Virus record (IMG/VR): IMGVR_UViG_3300006754_004062
Coordinates: 1-20,122 of that record
Origin: a virus
Strand: one strand, 5' to 3'
Length of the DNA stretch: 20,122 bases
Shown here piece by piece: positions 14,983-20,122 of this stretch. Each line of letters opens with the position of its first letter. The stretch's first letter is position 1. The translations under genes and the position numbers were made by a program. The notes under the pieces were generated by a model. That model ran no database searches. It was not told where the DNA came from and saw only the letters and a list, made by a program, of their open reading frames with translations.

Positions 14983-15895
14983 GATAATTGTTTTAGGAAA
15001 CGGTTATATTGGCCAAAAAGCATACAAACACTTTTTGGATACCTCGGGAGATATACATGACGTAGTTCGTTTATGTCATTACCCGTATACGACCCCCGGA
15101 AAATTAAAAGAAACATTATTTAATAACATATTAAATGAAATTAAAGGATGTGACGCTAAATGGATAATTAATTGTGTCGGATATACTGGAAGTCCAAATG
15201 TAGATGCCTGTGAGGAAAATAAACAGATTTGCTGGGATTTAAATGTAACGTTTCCTACTATTTTAGCTCAATTTTGTAAGCAACATCATATAAAAGTTAT
15301 CAATATCAGCTCTGGCTGCATATATGACGGTCCACAAGACACGCTTTATACAGAAGATGATGAACCAAACTTTGGATTGCTTAACTCTGATAGTAGTTGG
15401 TATAGTAAAACAAAGCATGCAGCAGAATTATGCTTACACAACTTTGATAATGTTTATACATTGAGAATAAGAATGCCAGTTTGCAATGACTTTAATTCAC
15501 AAAAAAATTACTTAAGTAAAATTTTAAAATATAATAATATTCTCGATGAAGTAAACTCTAAAACTGTTATTGAAGATCTACTTCTTGTAATTAATAAAAT
15601 TATTAATATTCATGACCTACCAGGAGGTGTATATAACTGTGTTAATCCTGCACCTCTTTCAACAAAACAAGTTTGTGAAATCTTAGATAAACATGGACTA
15701 TGGAATCCAAATTGGAAATTTATTAATTACGATGAATTAAAACAACATATTGTTGCTAATAGATCTAATTGTATTCTATCAACAGATAAATTAAAAGTAT
15801 ACGGATTAGATATGCCACAGGAGCGAGATGCGTTAATGAGAATATTGAGTGAAAAAGAAACCTACCTCACGAAAGAGCTAGCAGATGAAGGATAA
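14975..15895 (+). CDS. UER1/NRS-ER-like NDP-4-keto-6-deoxyglucose 3,5-epimerase/4-reductase
   Basis: A 306-residue Rossmann enzyme of the extended SDR (RmlD) group. The NAD(P) motif is LGNGYIGQ (7-14), the catalytic pair is in YSKTK (Y143, K147). The sequence follows the plant and fungal bifunctional epimerase-reductase (NRS/ER, RHM C-terminus) rather than bacterial RmlD: GYTGSPNVDACEENK (69-83), SSGCIYDG (112-119), DDEPNF, LRIRMPVCNDF (163-173), NYLSKILKYN (178-187) and VANRSN. C115 and K182 match the Cys and Lys which I recall being needed for epimerisation in the Arabidopsis enzyme. It would therefore do both epimerisation and reduction, making activated L-rhamnose from the product of the neighbouring dehydratase (11-base overlap). 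If the epimerase function were lost it would make a different 6-deoxy sugar. Confidence 0.82.
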   Translation: MNKIIVLGNGYIGQKAYKHFLDTSGDIHDVVRLCHYPYTTPGKLKETLFNNILNEIKGCDAKWIINCVGYTGSPNVDACEENKQICWDLNVTFPTILAQFCKQHHIKVINISSGCIYDGPQDTLYTEDDEPNFGLLNSDSSWYSKTKHAAELCLHNFDNVYTLRIRMPVCNDFNSQKNYLSKILKYNNILDEVNSKTVIEDLLLVINKIINIHDLPGGVYNCVNPAPLSTKQVCEILDKHGLWNPNWKFINYDELKQHIVANRSNCILSTDKLKVYGLDMPQERDALMRILSEKETYLTKELADEG

Positions 15896-16883
15896 AAGTA
15901 TTTTAGTAACAGGTGGCTTAGGATTTATTGGGAGTCACTTCGTCGAATTACTGGATAAAAAATGTAAAAATTGCAAAATAACAATAATAGATAGTTATGC
16001 ATATTGTGTATCTGAAAAAACAGAAGACTATCTATGGGACATGTATAAGAAATCTAGTAATAAATTAGATATAATATATGTAAGCATCTCAGATTTTAAA
16101 TTAGATAAAGAATATGATTATATTGTAAATTTCGCTGCAGAGTCTCATGTAGATAATAGTATCAAAGCTGGCGATATCTTTATAGATAGTAATTATGTAG
16201 GTGTATATGAATTATTAAAACAATTACCCGACAATACAAGGTTTCTTCAAGTAGGTACAGATGAAGTATATGGCAGTTTACAACTTAATTCTGAACCAAG
16301 CGAAGAATATAGTTTATTAGAACCATCGTCAATATATTCAGCAACAAAAGCTGGCGCTGATTTACTAGCATTATCATTTCATAAAACATACAAAAAAGAT
16401 ATTATTATAACAAGATGTACAAATAACTTCGGCCCAAGACAATACACTGAAAAGTTTATACCAGTTGTCATACAAAAAGCTAATAATAACGAACCAATTC
16501 CAGTATATGGAGAGGGTGTTAATATACGTCAATGGATATACGTCAAAGATCATTGCGAAAAACTCTATAACGTATTAACACGTGGGACTGCAGGACAAAT
16601 ATATAATCTTGCGCCTGCCTCAGAATACCATTCAGAAATACCTAATATTGACGTCGTATATCTTGTGTTAAAAATATTAAATACATCAACAAGTTTTATT
16701 AGTTTTGTTGAAGATAGAAAAGGTCATGACATTAGATATAGTTTAAGAGATTCAATGTATCGATCAATGATGATTCAATCAGGAGACCAATTAGAATTCT
16801 CCGTAACTCAGAAAACATTTGAAAATGATTTAAAGCACACTATAATGTGGTATATTGAAAATGCGCACTGGTGGAACAAATAA
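15885..16883 (+). CDS. rmlB: NDP-glucose 4,6-dehydratase (RmlB-like)
   Basis: A 332-residue extended SDR enzyme, close to the usual length. GGLGFIGS (10-17) binds NAD. AAESHVDNS (84-92), GTDEVYGS (T125, D126, E127) and YSATK (Y151, K155) are the catalytic signature of nucleoside-diphosphate-glucose 4,6-dehydratases: Asp and Glu do the dehydration and Tyr/Lys the hydride transfer. RCTNNFGPRQ and RQWIYVKDH are also family-typical, as is the C-terminal DRKGHDIRYS. It converts dTDP- or UDP-glucose to the 4-keto-6-deoxy sugar, which the upstream enzyme can turn into rhamnose. Whether it prefers dTDP or UDP cannot be read here; the UER1-like partner makes UDP worth considering. It overlaps both neighbours. 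Confidence 0.93.
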   Translation: MKDKSILVTGGLGFIGSHFVELLDKKCKNCKITIIDSYAYCVSEKTEDYLWDMYKKSSNKLDIIYVSISDFKLDKEYDYIVNFAAESHVDNSIKAGDIFIDSNYVGVYELLKQLPDNTRFLQVGTDEVYGSLQLNSEPSEEYSLLEPSSIYSATKAGADLLALSFHKTYKKDIIITRCTNNFGPRQYTEKFIPVVIQKANNNEPIPVYGEGVNIRQWIYVKDHCEKLYNVLTRGTAGQIYNLAPASEYHSEIPNIDVVYLVLKILNTSTSFISFVEDRKGHDIRYSLRDSMYRSMMIQSGDQLEFSVTQKTFENDLKHTIMWYIENAHWWNK

Positions 16884-17766
16884 TCTTATAATTGATGGTA
16901 ACAATCTTTTATATCGTATATTCTGGACTAATAATTTTAAATTAGATGAAGATAATAGTCCTGGTCAAATATTCTTATTCCTACGATCTTTAAAATCCTA
17001 TGTTGATAAGTTTAGACCAGAAAACATTTATTGTACCTGGGATAAAAAATTAGAATGGCCTTCTACTAATTTTAGAAATGAAACTATAACTGTAGAATAT
17101 AAAGCGAACAGAGACGATGACAAATTTAAAGATGTACATGAATTCGCTGAAAAAATACAAGAAGTTATTGCTTTATTAGGAGTACATAATATGTATCCGC
17201 TTAGAATGGAAGCTGATGATTTAATGGCATGGCTTTCAACTATCTTAAATGGAACAAAAGTTATAGTAACTACAGATAAAGATTTATTACAAACAATATC
17301 TCAAGATACGAAAGTTTATAGCCCTATTAAAAAGAAAGAAATTACACTACAAAATTTTGAAGAATATACAGGAGTACCCAAGGAACAATATTTAAATTAT
17401 AGAGCAATTACAGGTGATAAATCTGATAATATACCAGGAATTCCTAGATATGGTCTAGCACGATTTAAAAAATTAGATTTAACTAAATTAACAGAACAAC
17501 AACAGGTCATTTACGAGAGAAATTTACAACTAATGGATCTATCAGTTGGATATGATTATTATCCTGATGAAGTACCTGTATATGAAAAACAATTAAAAAA
17601 TAGCAAAAAAACTACAAGTAATTATAATAAATTTCTTGAAGAAGCTAAAAAATTAAATTTATGGTCTATTGTCAGAAACTATACTTCATGGCGAGAATCC
17701 TTTAATAATAACGAAAATATAATAAATATTATTAACAAGGCGATTAAAAATGCAACCAGAAATTAG
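16861..17766 (+). CDS. rnh: T4 RNase H-like 5'-3' exonuclease (FEN family)
   Basis: A 301-residue flap/5' nuclease (T4 RNase H has 305) that removes RNA primers and adjacent DNA from lagging-strand fragments. IIDGNNLLYR holds the first acid (D12), TWD gives D61, EADDLMAW gives E117, D119 and D120, TTDKDLL gives D139 and D141, and GDKSDNIPGIP (185-195) is the last metal pair plus the helix-turn-helix DNA-binding loop. All expected metal ligands are present. I start at the ATG at 16861; a TTG six bases earlier would add only two residues. The start overlaps the dehydratase gene by 23 bases. The C-terminal ~70 residues are Lys/Asn-rich. Confidence 0.93.
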   Translation: MRTGGTNNLIIDGNNLLYRIFWTNNFKLDEDNSPGQIFLFLRSLKSYVDKFRPENIYCTWDKKLEWPSTNFRNETITVEYKANRDDDKFKDVHEFAEKIQEVIALLGVHNMYPLRMEADDLMAWLSTILNGTKVIVTTDKDLLQTISQDTKVYSPIKKKEITLQNFEEYTGVPKEQYLNYRAITGDKSDNIPGIPRYGLARFKKLDLTKLTEQQQVIYERNLQLMDLSVGYDYYPDEVPVYEKQLKNSKKTTSNYNKFLEEAKKLNLWSIVRNYTSWRESFNNNENIINIINKAIKNATRN

Positions 17767-17944
17767 ATACGTTCAAAATCCTCGCACTATTACTGCTCCG
17801 TCTGGAGCTACTGCGGCCCCTGTAATGAGAGAAATTAGAATGGGTAATGAAATCCGTACAGAGGCGCATTATACTGATCCATCGACCGGCCAATTTATTA
17901 CAAAAGTACTAGTCAGTACTCGCCCGGTAGATGAGTCTAAGTGA
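17750..17944 (+). CDS. Unknown 64-residue protein between rnh and gp61
   Basis: A small protein with no recognised family. It contains ITAPSGATAAPVMREIRMGNEIRTEAHYTDPSTGQFITKVLV, which suggests a beta-strand-rich peptide with glycine turns. It overlaps the nuclease gene by 17 bases and the primase gene by 14. Its base composition is less AT-rich than its neighbours, and the overlap pattern at both ends supports it being a real gene. Confidence 0.66.
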   Translation: MQPEIRYVQNPRTITAPSGATAAPVMREIRMGNEIRTEAHYTDPSTGQFITKVLVSTRPVDESK

Positions 17945-18971
17945 AGTAATTCCACAAGAGTATATTGTTGAGAAATTTTATCAGTACGCAGGATACCCTA
18001 AGTACAAAAAATTAACCAATGTATATGAAGGCGGTTGCCCTATATGTAGGGAAGGTAAATCTTGGAATAAAAAAAGACGTCTTTATTATATAGTAAAAGA
18101 AGATCATATTTTTTGCCACAATTGTGGTTGGACTGGCTCTCCAATTAAGTGGGTTCAAGAAGTAACAGGTAAAACATATATTGATATAATTAATGAATGT
18201 AAAGAAATAGATACATTTAATATACCTATAGATACTAAAGAAGATACTCTTACCCCTGAAAAACCACCACCTTCATTACCAGACGATTGTATTAATTTGT
18301 ATGATAACATTCAATGTAATTTTTATAATCACGAACCAATGATAACTCATGCAATTATTACATGTAAAGAGAGAAAACTGTTTACAGCAATTAATAAGCC
18401 TAAAACACTTTGGTTTTGTAGAAATGACTTCGTACACAAAAATAGAATAATTATTCCTTTTTATGATGATAAAAATATCGTCTTCTATCAATCAAGAAAA
18501 TTAAAACAAAATAAAAAAGATACAAAACCAAAATACTTATCAAAGATAGGCGCTGATAAAACAATATTTAATATTGATAAAGTAGACAACAATTTAGATT
18601 ATATTTTTATATTTGAAGGACCAATAGATAGTTTCTTTGTTAAGAACGGAGTCGCTGTTGGTGGTATTAGTAAAGGGAGATCTTGTTTTACTAAAAAACA
18701 AGAACAGCAAATAGGACAAAAACCATTTCATAAACGTATTTGGGTACTTGATAATCAATATTGTGATCAAACCGCAAAACAAAAAACTCGCTCATTACTC
18801 AGTCAAGGTGAAGAATGCTTTATATGGCCTGAAGAATTATTACAATATAAAGACTTTAATGATTTATGTATGAAAATAAACCGCGACGAAATCTCATCAC
18901 AGTTTATAATTAAAAATAGTTATAGTGAATTAAAGGGTAAATTACTATTATCAAGAATTACTGATAAATGA
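17931..18971 (+). CDS. 61: gp61 DNA primase (zinc finger plus TOPRIM)
   Basis: A 346-residue primase (T4 gp61 has 342). The N-terminal zinc ribbon uses C36 and C39 (GGCPICREG) and C62 and C65 (FCHNCGWTG), the usual template-recognition module. The TOPRIM core shows IFEGPIDSFF (E229) and WVLDNQYCD (D274), the metal-binding acids. It lays down RNA primers on the lagging strand together with the gp41 helicase encoded at 9297. The ATG overlaps the preceding small gene by 14 bases. The 3' end overlaps, tail to tail, the 3' end of the minus-strand gene at 18958-19263 by 14 bases. Confidence 0.94.
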   Translation: MSLSEVIPQEYIVEKFYQYAGYPKYKKLTNVYEGGCPICREGKSWNKKRRLYYIVKEDHIFCHNCGWTGSPIKWVQEVTGKTYIDIINECKEIDTFNIPIDTKEDTLTPEKPPPSLPDDCINLYDNIQCNFYNHEPMITHAIITCKERKLFTAINKPKTLWFCRNDFVHKNRIIIPFYDDKNIVFYQSRKLKQNKKDTKPKYLSKIGADKTIFNIDKVDNNLDYIFIFEGPIDSFFVKNGVAVGGISKGRSCFTKKQEQQIGQKPFHKRIWVLDNQYCDQTAKQKTRSLLSQGEECFIWPEELLQYKDFNDLCMKINRDEISSQFIIKNSYSELKGKLLLSRITDK

Positions 18972-19263
18972 TAATATTAACATTATCAGCACCGACTGAA
19001 TTTGTAATTTTGCAAAGCCCTATGTTGTATACTCCTGGTTGCGGTTGCACAAATGGAACCATTGTAGCCTTCCCAGCAGGAGTTGTAACTGTGTCTATCG
19101 TTTGTTCATCATAGCCATCAATAAGAGTAATAGTTACGGTCCCTGTACAAGCTTTAGTAACAATAAAACCATCCCACGCTTCACCTAAGCTATATGTCGT
19201 ATTATTAGTAACACCATACGCCGAAACTGGTTTAGCTACTGTATATGAACCTTTTGAATACAT
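18958..19263 (-). CDS. Unknown 101-residue beta-rich protein, possibly virion
   Basis: Not recognised. The sequence alternates short hydrophobic and Thr/Val strands with Gly/Asp turns (GSYTVAKPVSAYGV, DGFIVTKACTGTVTITLIDGYDEQTI, VNIIIYQ), the look of a small beta-sandwich such as head decoration or fibre-associated proteins. That is inference from pattern. No signal peptide. Its base use is less AT-rich than the replication genes, and it is transcribed on the opposite strand with two other small genes, suggesting a different transcription unit. Its stop overlaps the primase gene tail by 14 bases. Confidence 0.72.
   Translation of the reverse strand: MYSKGSYTVAKPVSAYGVTNNTTYSLGEAWDGFIVTKACTGTVTITLIDGYDEQTIDTVTTPAGKATMVPFVQPQPGVYNIGLCKITNSVGADNVNIIIYQ
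18961..18989. terminator. Inverted-repeat cluster at the convergent junction, possible bidirectional terminator
   Basis: TGATAAT (18969-18975) and ATTATCA (18982-18988) form a 7-bp stem with a 6-base loop, and CTGATAA (18961-18967) can pair instead with TTATCAG (18983-18989). A further TTATCA lies at 18948-18953. The elements sit where the primase gene and the opposing gene end. The stem is A+T-rich and lacks a clear T-run, so terminator function is uncertain. Confidence 0.35.
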
Positions 19264-19274
19264 AATATTTTAAA

Positions 19275-19649
19275 TTATTCTCCCCAACCTGCTGGTCTTG
19301 CGGTCAGATTACGACCTTGTTGCCGACAATATGATTTCCATTTCGAATTTAAATGTGCGGTTGTTTCATCATCAGTCGCGGCTGGTACCGGTGCAGGAGC
19401 TGGTGCAGGAGCTGGTGCAGGAGCTGGTGCGGTAGCAACTGGCTCTTCAAGCGCATTCTCAGCTTCGGCAGCTTCTAATTCCAATATAGCAAACTTGCGA
19501 GCCTTCTTAGCTTCTTGAAATGCTGCCTCAAACGCAGCACTTTCATCTGGATCAGCAGCTTTCCATTGTGTCTTAGCCGCGGCAGTTGCATCAGCTGCCT
19601 CCGCGGCAACTCCTTTTAAGAAATCTATATGTTGTGTACTGTAAGCCAT
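19275..19649 (-). CDS. Unknown Ala-rich protein with a (Pro-Ala) linker
   Basis: A 124-residue protein of unknown function. Residues ~10-68 are an Ala/Glu/Lys-rich helix or coiled coil (AAEAADATAAAKTQWKAA, EAAFQEAKKARKFAILELEAAEAE). Residues ~74-90 are a Pro-Ala repeat, probably an extended rod-like linker. A short C-terminal domain follows with HLNSKWKSYCRQQGRNLTARPAGWG. Such helix-linker-domain layouts are common in structural phage proteins, but no family is recognised. The gene is richer in G and C than its surroundings because of Ala and Pro codons. Its start is preceded by a CATAAATA element. Confidence 0.72.
   Translation of the reverse strand: MAYSTQHIDFLKGVAAEAADATAAAKTQWKAADPDESAAFEAAFQEAKKARKFAILELEAAEAENALEEPVATAPAPAPAPAPAPAPVPAATDDETTAHLNSKWKSYCRQQGRNLTARPAGWGE
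19390..19430. repeat. 12-base tandem repeat coding for Pro-Ala
   Basis: Three full copies and a partial copy of ggtgcaggagct (plus-strand reading) in direct tandem. On the minus strand they encode the repeated Ala-Pro linker of the gene at 19275-19649. Exact nucleotide identity of the copies suggests recent slippage expansion, so length may vary between relatives. Confidence 0.9.
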
Positions 19650-19656
19650 GATATAA

Positions 19657-20061
19657 TTATTTATGTTTTTCTATATAGAGGTTTTTGAAAATTTGATTTA
19701 AACTAGCTAATCTCTCACATACATCAAGTACTTCACTTTTTGTAGCATCAGAAACATCAGCAAAAATAGTACCAACTTTATTATCAGTTCTTAATTTACC
19801 TAACACACTCTCAATCCCACCGTTAAGATACTCTATTACGTCTTCAATATTACCAATCCATTCTTGTAAATCTTCTAGTTCCTGCATTTCGTTTGGGTGC
19901 TGGTCGATTACATCCTCAAACTCATCAGCAGTACTAGGATCATCTAAAGCATTAGTAAAAGACTGTTGATCATCTTCCGGTCCTGCATCGACCGCGGGTA
20001 CTGGATCATCAAATTCATCTTCTTTAAGTAAAGATAAAAATTTATTTTCAAACTTTCCCAT
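19657..20061 (-). CDS. Unknown acidic 134-residue protein, possibly virion or scaffold
   Basis: Not recognised. It starts MGKFENKFLSLLKEDEFDDP, followed by a very acidic, probably disordered region to ~residue 62 and then a helical, possibly coiled-coil C-terminal half (MQELEDLQEWIGNIEDVIEYLNGG, LDVCERLASLNQIFKNLY). Strong acidity and helix content resemble phage prohead-core or scaffold-type proteins, but this is only a resemblance. The ATG is directly preceded by a 21-base palindrome. It ends 7 bases before the next minus-strand gene begins, so the three minus-strand genes probably form one operon. Confidence 0.75.
   Translation of the reverse strand: MGKFENKFLSLLKEDEFDDPVPAVDAGPEDDQQSFTNALDDPSTADEFEDVIDQHPNEMQELEDLQEWIGNIEDVIEYLNGGIESVLGKLRTDNKVGTIFADVSDATKSEVLDVCERLASLNQIFKNLYIEKHK
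19658..19665 (-). promoter_or_regulatory. Late-promoter-like CATAAATA
   Basis: On the minus strand CATAAATA lies 8 bases before the ATG of the Ala-rich gene and overlaps the His-Lys-stop codons of the gene upstream. It differs from the T4 late promoter core TATAAATA at one base and fits the NATAAATA form proposed for cyanophages. AT-rich DNA makes chance matches common. Confidence 0.3.
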
Positions 20062-20062
20062 G

Positions 20063-20083
20063 TAAGTATTTATTAAATACTTA
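20063..20083. promoter_or_regulatory. Palindrome in the divergent intergenic region
   Basis: Two 10-base arms, taagtattta (20063-20072) and taaatactta (20074-20083), are perfect complements around one central base. They fill the gap between the minus-strand start (20061) and the plus-strand start (20083). Each strand shows an AT box followed at once by its start codon: AATAAATA-CTTAC-ATG on minus, ATTAAATA-CTT-ATGATG on plus. This could be a bidirectional late promoter or an operator. Confidence 0.5.
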
Positions 20084-20122
20084 TGATGAAAGGCATACTT
20101 TTCGAAGATTTATATAAGTACA
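20083..20122 (+). CDS. Start of an unknown plus-strand gene, cut by the window edge
   Basis: An open frame begins with two ATG codons in a row and reads MMKGILFEDLYKY to the end of the window without a stop. The gene faces away from the minus-strand genes, and the palindrome between them looks like a shared regulatory region. Thirteen codons are too few to name a family, and the frame could still close shortly after the window. Confidence 0.4.
   Translation, partial: MMKGILFEDLYKY

Noticed and set aside
16855-16860. TTG start six bases upstream of the RNase H-like gene
   Set aside because: An in-frame ATG follows at once, and the extra two residues add nothing to the nuclease domain.
1-20122. 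tRNA genes, CRISPR arrays, insertion sequences, homing endonucleases or introns
   Set aside because: No cloverleaf, no regularly spaced repeat array, no transposase or GIY-YIG/HNH motif was seen, and gp43, uvsX and gp41 are uninterrupted.

Overview
The window is AT-rich and very tightly packed. It looks like part of the genome of a T4-like myovirus (class Caudoviricetes). The evidence is a run of T4 replication and recombination genes: the end of gp46, DNA polymerase gp43, UvsX, helicase gp41, single-strand binding protein gp32, a sliding clamp of the gp45 type, an RNase H-type 5' nuclease and primase gp61. The gp43 - small protein - uvsX order and a gp32 without the T4 zinc-finger cysteines resemble the marine and cyanobacterial T4-like phages. 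The host cannot be read from the sequence; a marine low-GC bacterium is only a guess.

Layout. Positions 1 to about 18970 are one plus-strand block. Most neighbouring genes overlap by 1-26 bases or are only a few bases apart, often through ATGA or TAATG junctions, and few have a recognisable Shine-Dalgarno sequence. The block holds the gp46 end; a GT-B glycosyltransferase; gp43; a small conserved-type protein; uvsX; a GT8 glycosyltransferase; queC; a GMP reductase homologue; a class II glutamine amidotransferase; a second GT-A-type glycosyltransferase; gp41; a DHH phosphoesterase; two unknown proteins in the gp33/gp59 position; gp32; an unknown; gp45; two unknowns; two nucleotide-sugar enzymes; the FEN-type nuclease; a 64-residue unknown; and gp61. 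From 18958 to 20061 the strand reverses: three small genes of a different character (beta-rich, Ala/Pro-rich, acidic) that could be virion or late genes. A plus-strand gene appears to begin at 20083.

Three accessory layers are set into the replication genes. (1) queC, a GMP reductase homologue and a glutamine amidotransferase lie in one overlapping cassette, which suggests 7-deazaguanine (preQ0 or archaeosine type) chemistry, probably for modified phage DNA. The amidotransferase and QueC look like a split form of the Gat-QueC fusion. (2) A 4,6-dehydratase and a 3,5-epimerase/4-reductase of the eukaryotic UER1/NRS-ER type could make an activated rhamnose in two enzymes, without rmlA or rmlC nearby. 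(3) Three unrelated glycosyltransferases could use such sugars. What they glycosylate is not visible here.

Regulation. gp43 and the next gene each have a sigma70-like promoter whose -10 box ends six bases before the start codon, which would give leaderless mRNAs. A strong hairpin lies inside the gene between gp32 and gp45. Inverted repeats sit at the convergent junction (18961-18989) and at the divergent junction (20063-20083).
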